A DNA stretch of 64,000 nt from JABSSA01 sp039984715 (GCA_039984715.1 JBDWUA010000014.1:248001-312000); one strand, 5' to 3'; positions 34,742 through 43,879 are shown, counted from the stretch's first letter. Numbers and translations are program-made. Notes: generated from the sequence alone by a model not told the origin.

Positions 34742-35563
34742 ATGCGCCACACACTTCCTCTTGCGCCGCAGTTTTATGTGACGGCTCCACAACCCTGCCC
34801 TTATCTTGAGGGCCGGATGGAAAGGAAGTTGTTTACAGCTCTTCAAGGGGATAACGCACAAAAGTTAAACGATAGCTTAAGCCAACAAGGCTTCCGCCGT
34901 TCGCAAAATGTGCTTTACCGTCCATCGTGTTCTGAATGCTCTGCGTGTTTGTCGGCGCGAATCGATGTGTCCCGTTTCTCACCTACCAAGTCGCAACGCC
35001 GCGCGATTAAGCGGAACAATGATCTTGCACGACGTGCAACGTCGCCATGGGCCACCGAAGAACAATATTCGTTGTTCCGGACCTATCTCGACAGTCGTCA
35101 CGCAGATGGCGGCATGGCGGATATGGATGTGTTTGAATTTGCGGCGATGATAGAAGAAACGCCAATTCGCTCTCGGGTCATCGAGTATGCAAGTATCGAA
35201 TCCGACGAGCTTGGCGGTGTCTGTCTGACCGATGTGTTGTCGGATGGATTAAGCATGGTCTATTCTTTTTATGACCCTGCTTTGCAAAAACGCAGCCTTG
35301 GCACCTATATGATTCTCGACCACATCGAAATCGCCCGCGATGCTGGGTTGCCTTATGTGTATCTTGGATACTGGGTCCCTGGCAGCCAAAAGATGGGCTA
35401 CAAGGCTAAGTTTTCGGGACTGGAAGTGTATTCACGCGGGCGGTGGCAAGTGATGGATAATCCGAATACTTACGACCCTGACCACCATCCTTTGGCGACC
35501 GATCCTATCGCTGAACAGGTTGCAAACATTTCGCTGCCAGACACCTGCCCCACATCCAGATAA
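34742..35563 (+). CDS. bpt: Aminoacyl-protein transferase (Bpt/Ate, N-end rule)
   Basis: Adds leucine (bacterial Bpt) or arginine to proteins with N-terminal Asp/Glu and so marks them for ClpAP degradation. 273 residues. The N-terminal domain has the cysteine-rich motif CPYLEGR and YRPSCSECSACLSARI; the C-terminal domain has the GNAT-like YVYLGYWVPGSQKMGYKAKF. The four cysteines of the N-terminal motif are intact. ATG 34742 is the start. Symbol follows the bacterial Bpt family; whether leucine or arginine is used is inferred. Confidence 0.88.
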   Translation: MRHTLPLAPQFYVTAPQPCPYLEGRMERKLFTALQGDNAQKLNDSLSQQGFRRSQNVLYRPSCSECSACLSARIDVSRFSPTKSQRRAIKRNNDLARRATSPWATEEQYSLFRTYLDSRHADGGMADMDVFEFAAMIEETPIRSRVIEYASIESDELGGVCLTDVLSDGLSMVYSFYDPALQKRSLGTYMILDHIEIARDAGLPYVYLGYWVPGSQKMGYKAKFSGLEVYSRGRWQVMDNPNTYDPDHHPLATDPIAEQVANISLPDTCPTSR

Positions 35564-35599
35564 CCTAAACCTTTTTAGGTCCTTACCCAAAAATTGGCG

Positions 35600-35660
35600 A
35601 AAAAAAGGGCCCCCTAGCGAGCCCCACTTAAAGTATCGAAAACGTGCTTCACGCTAGGGG
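35600..35660 (-). other. Inverted repeat with T run: candidate end of a minus-strand RNA
   Basis: On the minus strand, CCCCTAGCG (35660-35652) pairs with CGCTAGGGG (35619-35611) around a 32-base loop, followed by GCCC and seven T (35606-35600). This is terminator-like, but no annotated minus-strand gene ends here: the TRAP operon has its own terminator at 35962. It could be the 3' end of a small RNA transcribed from the 300 bases to the right. The rest of 35564-36028 shows no gene; a weak hairpin ACCTAAA/TTTAGGT (35563-35580) overlaps the bpt stop. Confidence 0.45.
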
Positions 35661-35961
35661 ATTACAGATAGGATCTGTGAAAGTGATGTGAGTGGTGGTG
35701 TTTTTTCGTCGAAATCGAAGACCGGGATCAGCGTCGTCATGTTGCGGCTGGATCGGTGTTGCTGGTCATTGCAACATCCAAAAATCATATCCCGAATGGT
35801 CGTCAAAATCAGATTTCCTGTTTAAAAATAGCCTAAATATTAAGCGAACGTTAACACAGCCACACTCGCATTAATAGAAAAAATTCGGCTCATACAATTT
35901 AACCGCTCTGTGCTGTCGTGAAGCCAAAGGGTGTTCACCCCTTTAAATGTTTGATCGTAAA

Positions 35962-35997
35962 AGAAAACCGCCCGGCTGCATCTGCAACCGGGCGGTT
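35962..35997 (-). terminator. Terminator of the TRAP operon
   Basis: Ten-base stem AACCGCCCGG/CCGGGCGGTT (35966-35975 with 35988-35997) followed on the minus strand by TTTTCTTTT, 32 bases past the dctM stop. Confidence 0.9.
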
Positions 35998-36028
35998 CTG
36001 ATATTTCACCTTTGGATTGTGTGATCAG

Positions 36029-38383
36029 TTAAAAACCGATCAGATCCGGTATGATTGTCACAATGACCTCGAATTTCGCCAACAGCGCCAAGCCTACAAT
36101 CTGGATCAAGACAAACGGTACGATCCCCCGATAGATATGCATGGTCGTGACTTCCTTCGGTGCCACGCCCCGAAGGTAGAACAACGCAAATCCGAATGGA
36201 GGGGTCAGGAACGATGTTTGCAAGTTCACAGCGATCATGATCGTGACCCATTTGGGATCGTAAGCGCCACCATAGATAACGGGCCCAACGATCGGGATGA
36301 CGATGTAAATGATCTCAAGGAAATCAAGAACGAACCCAAGAACAAACAGCACGATCATCACAATCAAAAAGACAGTGAATTCATCGTCGAAGCTTTCTAA
36401 GAAATCTTGGATGTATTCTTCGCCCCCGAAAGAGATCACGACCAGGTTCAAGACTTGCGACCCAATCAAGATCGTGAAGACCATCGACGTAACTTTGGCC
36501 GTCTCACGTACAATTGGGCTAAGCACACCGGAGTTGAACAAAATCCAACACGCGAACAGCAGGCCAAACAATGCATACAGATACGCGGCGTAAGCGAACA
36601 AGAAGGCAACCCAGTTTTCGAAACCAGCGCCATCTTGGTTGACACGCAGATCGAAATTCACACCGATTAGAATGCACACCATAATCGCAATCGTAGACCA
36701 GATGACGATCTTGGGACTGCGATCCAAATCAGTCAGCTTACGATAAGCCGCCAACATGATCGCCCCACCTGCGCCAAGTGCGGCAGCAGGCGTCGGGTTG
36801 GTAATCCCACCTAGGATTGACCCAAGCACAGCGACAATCAGAACCAAAGGTGGGAACACCACGCTGATCAGTTCATTCTTGGCGCAACGTGCCATTGCAG
36901 CCACCACACCATACAAAATCAACACCATGGGTATGATCATTAGCACGACATAAGCCAACGCTGACGTTGTCGGGGACACGATAAGAATGTCCACCAAAAT
37001 CGCCAAAGCAATGCCAACACCGCCGACAAGCAAGGGACGCGGGTCCGAAGTCGGCGATACGCCTCTTGCAGTGGTCAGGATCAGAGCGAACAGAACCAAT
37101 AGGATTGCTGTACCCGTTCCGATTGGTGCGGCGTTGTCTATCGCGGATTGCAATGCTGCGGCCAACTCGTCTTCGGTCAAACGTTCGCTTTCAGCTACGC
37201 CGCCAGCTTCATCAATCGCAGTCTGTTCTGCGACGGCCGCGTCCCACGCAAGTTGACCATGCAGGTCAATCATCGACGCTTGGCATTGCTCGCTTACATT
37301 GGTGCGCAAGCTCGCCGTTTGTCCGGCATCTGAATAGGATGAGATGACAGTTGTCTGGCTGCCCACCATACCCAGATTGCCCAACAAGATCGTGCCAACG
37401 ACGACCAAGATCGGCATTCCTAGGAACCATGTGAACGCCTCGTTGCGCGTGATTGGTTCAGCATTGGTCCTACCCATTTCGACGGCTGGCGCTTTTTCTG
37501 GATTGAGCAAGGCATAACCAAAGGCATAAAGCGCATATAAGACAGCCAAAAGGATGCCGGGCAGCAACGCCGCTTGGAACAACGTTCCAACAGACACAAC
37601 GGCTGGCTCGCCTAAAAAGGTCAAAGCATCCGAACACCCGGCCGATTGAGCCCGATCTTCTTGCGCAGCCGAATACAAATCACCTGCTAGTGTGCCCAGC
37701 AAAACGATAACAATGGACGGCGGAATAATCTGCCCCAATGTACCGGACGCGGCGATCACACCTGTCGCAATCTCAGGAGAGTAATTGTTGCGCAGCATCG
37801 TTGGCAAAGCCAACAGCCCCATGGTCACAACAGTTGCACCCACAATACCAGTAGACGCCGCAAGAAACGCACCAACAACCACGATGGACACAGCAAGACC
37901 ACCCGGCAATGGTCCAAAGACGCGTGCCATAGTTGTCAGCAAGTCATTTGCGATTTTAGAACGTTCAAGCGTGATCCCCATCAGAACAAACATCAAAACT
38001 GCAAGCAGCGTTTCGATGGATTGTCCCGCAAGAACACGTTCGTTCATACGGTTCACAATGAATGAGACATTACGATCCAATGCGTATTCCCAGCCTTGTG
38101 GGAAAACTGGTATATCAACCCGCGGCAAGTCCGGGAACCGGAACACCGAAATTACGTCTTGCTTTACTCCGGTTGCTATTAGTTCTCGATAAGCCTGCGA
38201 AGACGTGTCGATCGCTTGGTGAATCAACAGGCCGCCTGAATCCAAAGCAGCAATGATTGTGAATGATATGATCCCTGCGCCGGCGATGGCAAAAGCCACC
38301 GGGAAGCCCGAAAGGATCGCGCCAAATAGACTGACAAACACAATGATCAGTCCGATTTCGACGCCGTCTAGTCCAAACAGCAT
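36029..38383 (-). CDS. dctM: TRAP transporter large permease, long form (DctM)
   Basis: The ion-driven membrane channel of a TRAP importer. 784 residues, against about 430 for a standard DctM. The ends match DctM (start MLFGLDGVEIGL; ASGTLGQIIPPSIVIVLLG near 230, and PPFGFALFYLRGVAP near the end), while a long central insert (about 265-540) adds extra helices and a polar loop with three cysteines. ATG 38383 has a GGGGAAAA site 16 bases after the dctQ stop; a longer frame into dctQ is not used. It belongs to the dctP-dctQ-dctM operon on this strand. Confidence 0.87.
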   Translation of the reverse strand: MLFGLDGVEIGLIIVFVSLFGAILSGFPVAFAIAGAGIISFTIIAALDSGGLLIHQAIDTSSQAYRELIATGVKQDVISVFRFPDLPRVDIPVFPQGWEYALDRNVSFIVNRMNERVLAGQSIETLLAVLMFVLMGITLERSKIANDLLTTMARVFGPLPGGLAVSIVVVGAFLAASTGIVGATVVTMGLLALPTMLRNNYSPEIATGVIAASGTLGQIIPPSIVIVLLGTLAGDLYSAAQEDRAQSAGCSDALTFLGEPAVVSVGTLFQAALLPGILLAVLYALYAFGYALLNPEKAPAVEMGRTNAEPITRNEAFTWFLGMPILVVVGTILLGNLGMVGSQTTVISSYSDAGQTASLRTNVSEQCQASMIDLHGQLAWDAAVAEQTAIDEAGGVAESERLTEDELAAALQSAIDNAAPIGTGTAILLVLFALILTTARGVSPTSDPRPLLVGGVGIALAILVDILIVSPTTSALAYVVLMIIPMVLILYGVVAAMARCAKNELISVVFPPLVLIVAVLGSILGGITNPTPAAALGAGGAIMLAAYRKLTDLDRSPKIVIWSTIAIMVCILIGVNFDLRVNQDGAGFENWVAFLFAYAAYLYALFGLLFACWILFNSGVLSPIVRETAKVTSMVFTILIGSQVLNLVVISFGGEEYIQDFLESFDDEFTVFLIVMIVLFVLGFVLDFLEIIYIVIPIVGPVIYGGAYDPKWVTIMIAVNLQTSFLTPPFGFALFYLRGVAPKEVTTMHIYRGIVPFVLIQIVGLALLAKFEVIVTIIPDLIGF

Positions 38384-38399
38384 AAGTTTTCCCCTACCC

Positions 38400-39311
38400 T
38401 TAGTGGGTGCCTTCGTAGGCTTCTTCGCCTTCACCGAGAGTGTCGCGGTCAAGGAATTTATTTTCGCTTTCTTCGCCTTCTTTCCATTCTAGGTAGCTGC
38501 GCCAAAAGAAGGCGATGGAATGCAAGAAAACGAGTCCGGCAAAACTGATCAGCAGTATCTTGAAGAGGAAATAGGCGTTAAAGCCGTTGGGGCTGAATCC
38601 GATTGTTTCGACATTCCAGCGCAACGCGCGGCTTTTGGTCAGCAAACGGTCCAGTGAATCCGAGGCCGACGGTTTTGGAACAACCAGATGGCGCCACAAG
38701 AAGTACCAACCATACATCCAGATCAACACAGCCATCGGCATCATGAAGAACAATGATCCAAACATATCGATTGCACGTTTCGTGCGGAATTTGACTGCTG
38801 AATACACGAGATCAACGCGAACATGTCCGCCCTGCACAAACGTGTAGGTGGCACACATGCATACGACCATAGCGTTATAAAGCTTTAGCTCTTCGGCCCA
38901 CCAACTCACATCGAATGTGAAGGCACGTCCAAAACCGAATGTGATCTCTGAGGCGGTGAATATCCGTTGCATGAAAACGATGACAATCTGTTGCAGAACC
39001 ATCAAAAGGCCCGCCCAGACGAAAAATCGTCCGACAGTATTTGCCACGGCTTCAAGTGCGACGGTCGCTTTCCACAGGAAATCTCGCCAAATGAACCCTG
39101 CAATCGTTGCAACTACGAACGCCGCAAAGACCACAAAGAATAGCTCTTCAGAGCCGCCATAGTACACAAAGCGCTGCACAGCCTCTTTGTCTTCCGTTGT
39201 ATTGGCCCATGTAAGCCAATCTAACCAAAGCTTTGGATGTGTAACTGCGTATGCAAGGTTATAAAACGCCATCACCAAATTGGTGAAGAACCAGACTATT
39301 CCGTCCAGCAT
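38400..39311 (-). CDS. dctQ: TRAP transporter small permease (DctQ)
   Basis: 303 residues, long for a DctQ, with about six hydrophobic segments: an N-terminal pair before the conserved core, the DctQ core (about 95-205, ending GGHVRVDLVYS), and a C-terminal helix followed by an acidic tail. The family connects the large permease with the solute-binding protein. ATG 39311 lies behind a GGGGGG site; the frame to 39335 is not needed. It follows dctP after a pair of hairpins. Confidence 0.85.
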   Translation of the reverse strand: MLDGIVWFFTNLVMAFYNLAYAVTHPKLWLDWLTWANTTEDKEAVQRFVYYGGSEELFFVVFAAFVVATIAGFIWRDFLWKATVALEAVANTVGRFFVWAGLLMVLQQIVIVFMQRIFTASEITFGFGRAFTFDVSWWAEELKLYNAMVVCMCATYTFVQGGHVRVDLVYSAVKFRTKRAIDMFGSLFFMMPMAVLIWMYGWYFLWRHLVVPKPSASDSLDRLLTKSRALRWNVETIGFSPNGFNAYFLFKILLISFAGLVFLHSIAFFWRSYLEWKEGEESENKFLDRDTLGEGEEAYEGTH

Positions 39312-39363
39312 ATGCCCCCCTGATCTCTTCGGCATTCAAAGGCAATCAGCCTTCGTGCGTGAA

Positions 39364-39416
39364 GTCCGGGCGTTTTTCAACGCCCGGACGAAAACTCGTC
39401 CGCCCCCAGACGGACG
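39364..39416 (-). other. Two GC hairpins between dctP and dctQ
   Basis: CGTCCG/CGGACG (39397-39402 with 39411-39416) and GTCCGGGCG/CGCCCGGAC (39364-39372 with 39381-39389). They lie in the 113-base gap after the solute-binding gene and may stabilise its mRNA or cause partial termination, giving more DctP than permease. No long T run follows on the minus strand. Confidence 0.6.
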
Positions 39417-39424
39417 CGTAAAAT

Positions 39425-40507
39425 TTAGCCGCGAACGCGGTCGCGTTGTGCGCGGTATGCGCCAATCGATTTCGTCAACCAACCCGAGCTGTCAGCCATG
39501 GACGCAAAGTAATCGTCATTGACCTTCTTGAACAAGTCGTCGCCAAGGAACTCGGCATAAACTGCTTTAGAAGCTTCATGCATAGCATCCCAAACGCTGT
39601 CTGGGAATTCCAGAACTTTAACACCGCCAGCTTGCAAACGCTGAAGCGCCGCGCCGTTGTTGTTAAGATACTGCGACAAGTTCCAGATGTTCGCGTGACC
39701 TGCGGACACTTCGATCATCTTCTGGTGCTCTGGTGACAGTTCATTGAACACATCAAGGTTACAAGCAGACGAAAGTCCGGCTGCTGGCTCATGCATACCG
39801 GCAGTGTAGTAGAACTTGGTGATTTCTTGGAAACCAGCTTTTTCATCTGCCCAAGGACCAATCCACTCAGTGCCGTCAATCGCACCAGAAGCAAGTGCTT
39901 GATACACTTCAGCGCCCGGAAGGTTCTGAATTGATGCGCCCATTTCACCGAGAACACGACCACCAAGACCTGGCATACGGAACTTCAGACCATTGAAGTC
40001 TTCTGGACCTTTGATTTCTTTGCGGAACCAACCACCAGCTTGCGTACCTGTGTTACCAGCGAGGAAGGATTTAAGACCAAAGATCTCACCCACTTCGTGG
40101 TGCAACGCCATACCGTTGCCATGGTAATACCAGTTGTTAAGTTCTGTCGCAGTCATGCCGAAAGGCACGCCTGTAAAGAACGCAAGTGCTGGATGTTGGT
40201 TAATGAAGTAGTAGTCAGCCGCGTGATAAAGGTCAGCCTGACCAGATGTCACCGCGTCAAATACTTCAAACGCGCCAACCAGTTCGCCAGCAGCTTTCAC
40301 GTCAATTGTAAGCGTTCCGCCTGACATTTCGTTGACGTTGTCTGCAAACTTTTGAGCCGCATCAAAAACACCAGCAAGACCACGACCCCATGATGTTACC
40401 ATCGTAAGAGTACGGTTGCCCTGTGCATATGCCGGTGCAGCAAGTGTCGCGCTTGCAGCAGCAGCGCCACCAAATGCGGAATTTTTTAGGAATGAACGAC
40501 GATCCAT
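39425..40507 (-). CDS. dctP: TRAP transporter solute-binding protein (DctP, TakP-like)
   Basis: The periplasmic binding protein of the importer. 360 residues with a twin-arginine-type signal (DRRSFLKNS, then a hydrophobic stretch ending APAYAQ). The mature part matches the TakP/TtdP branch, which binds 2-oxo acids or related organic acids: ADLYHAADYYFINQHPALAF, GNTGTQAGGWFRKEI and IDGTEWIGPW are the conserved blocks. A TTTCCTCC-complement site (AGGAAATT) precedes ATG 40507. The neighbouring kinase/regulator pair probably controls it. The exact substrate is not fixed by sequence. Confidence 0.87.
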   Translation of the reverse strand: MDRRSFLKNSAFGGAAAASATLAAPAYAQGNRTLTMVTSWGRGLAGVFDAAQKFADNVNEMSGGTLTIDVKAAGELVGAFEVFDAVTSGQADLYHAADYYFINQHPALAFFTGVPFGMTATELNNWYYHGNGMALHHEVGEIFGLKSFLAGNTGTQAGGWFRKEIKGPEDFNGLKFRMPGLGGRVLGEMGASIQNLPGAEVYQALASGAIDGTEWIGPWADEKAGFQEITKFYYTAGMHEPAAGLSSACNLDVFNELSPEHQKMIEVSAGHANIWNLSQYLNNNGAALQRLQAGGVKVLEFPDSVWDAMHEASKAVYAEFLGDDLFKKVNDDYFASMADSSGWLTKSIGAYRAQRDRVRG

Positions 40508-40532
40508 TTAGAATTTCCTCCCAGATTTATTA

Positions 40533-40586
40533 TAGTGTTACCCAGTCTTTTGGGCACACAGATCGTTTCCAGTGCGCGTAACACTA
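40533..40586. promoter_or_regulatory. Inverted repeat in the TRAP/two-component intergenic region
   Basis: TAGTGTTAC (40533-40541) and GTAACACTA (40578-40586) form a perfect 9-base inverted repeat 26 bases upstream of dctP. It could be an operator for the adjacent LuxR-type regulator or a hairpin in the dctP leader. The rest of the 256-base gap shows nothing else clear. Confidence 0.45.
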
Positions 40587-40763
40587 GGGATTTCCTTAAA
40601 AATCGAAATACCCACGACTGCGTAGGGAAACGCGTCATTTCGCAATTCTACTTCACGTTTAGCAGTCAATTTAGCGTTAACTCTACCTTAGCGTGCACTT
40701 CAAGCCCCCAATTACGCATGACACCCCTTTGAAACTTCGCGATTCCATCGTATCGATTCGCCC

Positions 40764-42197
40764 ATGTTTAGGGGTCTTGCTTTTCCTCGGCTGAGTTACG
40801 GCCAAAAACTGACGTTGGTTGCAGCGATACCGCTCGTTCTTGCCGCGGCAGCGATTGCGATTTTGGTCGTATTTCAATCACGCGCAACGGCTGAGCGTGA
40901 AATTCAGGTTTTGGAAACACAATTGGTCGAAGCCAAAAAGGCTGAATTGCGCAATTACGTGACCCAAGCGCGCAACGGGTTCTATTTCATCTACGGGAAT
41001 GCGGCCCCAGACGATGAACTTGCGAAACTACAAGTGACGCAAATCCTTGCCGCAATGATCTATGGCGAAGAAGGGTTCTTCTTTGTTTATGATTATGATG
41101 GAAACAACCTTGTATCGCCCCGCCAAACCGAAATGATTGGATTGAACTGGGCTGATCTGAAGGACAGCCAAGGCACACCCATTGTCGGCGAATTCATAAG
41201 ATTGGCGCGAGAAGGGTCCGGATACCACACGCATTTATGGCCAAAGCCTTCAACCGGGGAAGAGGCGCGCATGATCACGTTCGTGCTTGGGTTTCAGGAT
41301 TGGCGTTGGGCTGTCGGAACGGGTGTCTTTATCGATGATGTTTTGGCACGGGTGGCAATTGCACGCGCCGAAGTTGAAGCACGCGTCCAACGCACATTCC
41401 TTTATATACTGGGGATTACACTGATCGCCCTCATTTCGGTGTTTGGTGCGGGATTGGTCCTAAACATTCGGGAACGTCGCCTAGCGGATGCCAAGCTAAA
41501 ACAGCTCACGGAACGTGTTTTCTTTGCCCAAGAAGAAGAACGCGGACGCGTTGCGCGCGAATTGCACGATGGGATCAGTCAAATTCTAGTTGGCGTTAGA
41601 TACGCTTTGGACACCGCCCGGCGACGGTTCACAAGAAATGATCCAAATGCCAGCATCGCTTTGGAAGACGGCATACAAAACCTTGGAACTGCCATCAGCG
41701 AAGTCCGACGGATCAGCCGAGACTTGCGACCCGGTGTATTGGACGATCTAGGTTTAGGCCCTGCCCTAAAGACTCTCACCGAAGAATTTGAAACACGCAC
41801 AGGTATTGAGACCGAATGTACGACTGTTGTCTTTCGCAACCGACTAGACCATGACGCAAAGATCGCGCTGTACCGGATCGCTCAGGAAGCCCTTACCAAT
41901 GTCGAGCGCCATTCAGCAGCGGATTGCGTAACAGTAAATCTACGAGGGCACAAACTGGGGGCAACATTGAGCATCGCTGACAATGGCGTCGGGTTTAGCC
42001 AAGAACGAGGCAATGCAGGAATGGGAATAGGTTTGCGCAATATGCAGGAACGGTTGGATCAATTGGATGGCAGTTTACGCATTGTCTCAGCTGGCAAAGG
42101 ACATGTCGGCACAGTCATAGAAGCCACGGTTCCCTTGTCGCACCTTCTGTCGCCGGGGACGCGAAATGCGTCTGACAAAGAAAGAGCCGCGAAATGA
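40764..42197 (+). CDS. Cache-domain sensor histidine kinase (NarL-type partner)
   Basis: 477 residues: membrane helix (about 15-38), a periplasmic Cache sensor domain (about 45-200, GFFFVYDYDGNNLVSP and GFQDWRWAVGTGVFIDDV), a second helix (about 208-235), HisKA_3 with the phospho-accepting H268 in RVARELHDGISQ, and a HATPase_c domain (NGVGF and GMGIGLRNMQERL). Cache domains bind small carboxylates and amines. It lies divergent from the TRAP importer and overlaps the regulator gene (ATGA), so it probably senses the TRAP substrate. Confidence 0.9.
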   Translation: MFRGLAFPRLSYGQKLTLVAAIPLVLAAAAIAILVVFQSRATAEREIQVLETQLVEAKKAELRNYVTQARNGFYFIYGNAAPDDELAKLQVTQILAAMIYGEEGFFFVYDYDGNNLVSPRQTEMIGLNWADLKDSQGTPIVGEFIRLAREGSGYHTHLWPKPSTGEEARMITFVLGFQDWRWAVGTGVFIDDVLARVAIARAEVEARVQRTFLYILGITLIALISVFGAGLVLNIRERRLADAKLKQLTERVFFAQEEERGRVARELHDGISQILVGVRYALDTARRRFTRNDPNASIALEDGIQNLGTAISEVRRISRDLRPGVLDDLGLGPALKTLTEEFETRTGIETECTTVVFRNRLDHDAKIALYRIAQEALTNVERHSAADCVTVNLRGHKLGATLSIADNGVGFSQERGNAGMGIGLRNMQERLDQLDGSLRIVSAGKGHVGTVIEATVPLSHLLSPGTRNASDKERAAK

Positions 42198-42844
42198 GCA
42201 ATCTCATCCGTGTATTAATTGCGGACGATCATCCGATGGTCGCCCAAGGCATTCAGTCTGTCCTAGAAGAACACGATGAATTGGAAGTCGTCGGCGTTGT
42301 ACATAACGGACGCTCCGTCATTGACCAATTGCACAAGTTGCGCCCAGACGTGATTTTGATGGATCTGAATATGCCCGAAGTTAACGGGCTGTCCGCAACT
42401 GAGATGGTTTTGGAACAATGCCCTGACATCAAGGTTTTGATCCTGACGATGCATGATAATCCTGAATACATTTCCAGCGCGCTCAGTCACGGGGCAAAGG
42501 GTTATATTTTGAAGGATGTTCCGACCGAAGAGATCAAAAAGGCCATCGATGCCGTCATGCGCGGTGAACAATATCTGTGTACCGGTGCCGAAGTTGCCAT
42601 TCAGCCCAAGCCTGCGACAAAAGACGGTCGGGAAACTTTGACCGAACGCGAACAGACTATCTTGCTGCAATTGGCGCAAGGTTTGTCCAACAAAGAAGTC
42701 GCGATTGCCTTGGATATTTCAGTCCGCACGGTCGAAACCCATCGCAAAAACATCAAGCGAAAGCTGGGGATTTCTTCGACTGCTGGATTGACGCGATATG
42801 CGATGGAACATGGCGTGCTACAGGGAACAGGCCACGCATTTTAG
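42194..42844 (+). CDS. LuxR/NarL-type response regulator
   Basis: 216 residues: receiver domain (about 5-120) with phosphorylation site D57 in VILMDLNMPE and acidic pair DD near residue 11, then a GerE/LuxR helix-turn-helix (about 150-205; LTEREQTILLQLAQGLSNKEVA). It is translated with the Cache kinase through an ATGA overlap. The likely target is the TRAP operon across the intergenic region; that is inference from position. Confidence 0.92.
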   Translation: MSNLIRVLIADDHPMVAQGIQSVLEEHDELEVVGVVHNGRSVIDQLHKLRPDVILMDLNMPEVNGLSATEMVLEQCPDIKVLILTMHDNPEYISSALSHGAKGYILKDVPTEEIKKAIDAVMRGEQYLCTGAEVAIQPKPATKDGRETLTEREQTILLQLAQGLSNKEVAIALDISVRTVETHRKNIKRKLGISSTAGLTRYAMEHGVLQGTGHAF

Positions 42845-42894
42845 CACTTTTGGTAATGTTTAGTTATCAGGCTTCGGTATAGTTTGTCGAAGTT

Positions 42895-43689
42895 ATGAGT
42901 TCAAAACCACAAAACCCACCCGGTAACGCGGCAGCTGGCGATCCTTTGGTGGAACGTCGCAGCCTTATCGATCTTATCGCGACAACGCGCGCCCGCGCGA
43001 TGCGTGTGGCCTATTTTGGCACGCTTCTTGCGCGCCCCACTCCGACGAACCCGGAAGATGAGGCAACCCGCCAAAACTATTTAAACGACTTGGCCGGATC
43101 GGTTGAGGCCCTTGATCGTGTATGTGCCATCGTTGACGGGCACGACCCTCTTGATCAATTGTCCATGGATATTTGTACGTGGATTGCAGGTTATTCTGAC
43201 AAACGCTCTGAGGATAAATCAGGTTTCAAAAAATTTAGAGATTTGGTGCGTGCGATTCATGGCGCCGCTCAAGACCAGTCCAAAGATCAAGAACGCCTGT
43301 TGGAAAAGCTTCACGTTTATAACCGTGATCATTTTTTCAAAATGGTAACCAATTTCTGTGATGGCCTGTGGAACGAGATCGATATCGCACGCCAAGACGA
43401 CCTTGCCCGCGCCCAACAAAGTACAGAAGCGATTTTACGCACCCTGACCCAGCTTGAAAAAATCGGAAAGCATGTCCGGCTTGTGTCATTAAATGCCTCT
43501 GTTGAAGCTGCACGCGTGGGTGACGCGGCGCGTGGTTTGGGCGTCATTGCTACTGAATTCAAATCTCTGGCCGAGAAAATTCAAAACCTATCCTTGGAAG
43601 CCCGCGACGAGATCGCGGAAATGTCGCCTGAAAACGATAGTGTTGAAAAATCTGCAAACCGGCCCGCATCCACTAAATCGGCCGCGTAA
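42895..43689 (+). CDS. Soluble protein with a chemoreceptor-tip-like motif
   Basis: 264 residues, helical, no membrane segment and no sensor domain that I recognise. Residues about 187-237 (IGKHVRLVSLNASVEAARVG, then RGLGVIATEFKSLAEKI) closely match the signalling hairpin tip of methyl-accepting chemotaxis proteins, normally the contact for CheA/CheW. The long adaptation helices of a true receptor are absent and the protein is too short for them. It starts 51 bases after the response regulator and may be co-transcribed. It could recruit CheW/CheA or imitate a receptor. Confidence 0.72.
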   Translation: MSSKPQNPPGNAAAGDPLVERRSLIDLIATTRARAMRVAYFGTLLARPTPTNPEDEATRQNYLNDLAGSVEALDRVCAIVDGHDPLDQLSMDICTWIAGYSDKRSEDKSGFKKFRDLVRAIHGAAQDQSKDQERLLEKLHVYNRDHFFKMVTNFCDGLWNEIDIARQDDLARAQQSTEAILRTLTQLEKIGKHVRLVSLNASVEAARVGDAARGLGVIATEFKSLAEKIQNLSLEARDEIAEMSPENDSVEKSANRPASTKSAA

Positions 43690-43776
43690 TCGGAAAGATG
43701 CGCCAAACAGGCCCTATTTCGCAACTATATTTCGAAATTAATCGCTCTGGCGACATCTTTTTCATGCGATAAGCTG

Positions 43777-43805
43777 TTGACGCTCTGCGCGACGGCTCCT
43801 AATGT
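43777..43805 (+). promoter_or_regulatory. Probable promoter of the ilv operon
   Basis: TTGACG (43777-43782), a 17-base spacer and TAATGT (43800-43805), a near-consensus sigma-70 promoter. It would start a transcript near 43812, just before the leader peptide's AGAGGAG site (43816-43822). Confidence 0.72.
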
Positions 43806-43831
43806 CACTTTTGCAAGAGGAGCTAACGTTA

Positions 43832-43879
43832 ATGAACAGACTTGTCGTCATTTTATTACGAACGCGCATGGGCCGGTAA
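43832..43879 (+). CDS. ilvL: ilv operon leader peptide, 15 residues
   Basis: ATG 43832 follows AGAGGAG by about nine bases. The peptide is MNRLVVILLRTRMGR, with Leu-Val-Val-Ile-Leu-Leu in a row: the three branched-chain amino acids made through acetolactate synthase. It is followed by a competing antiterminator/terminator and then the acetolactate synthase genes. This is the classic arrangement of an attenuation leader; stalling at these codons would signal branched-chain shortage. Confidence 0.88.
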   Translation: MNRLVVILLRTRMGR

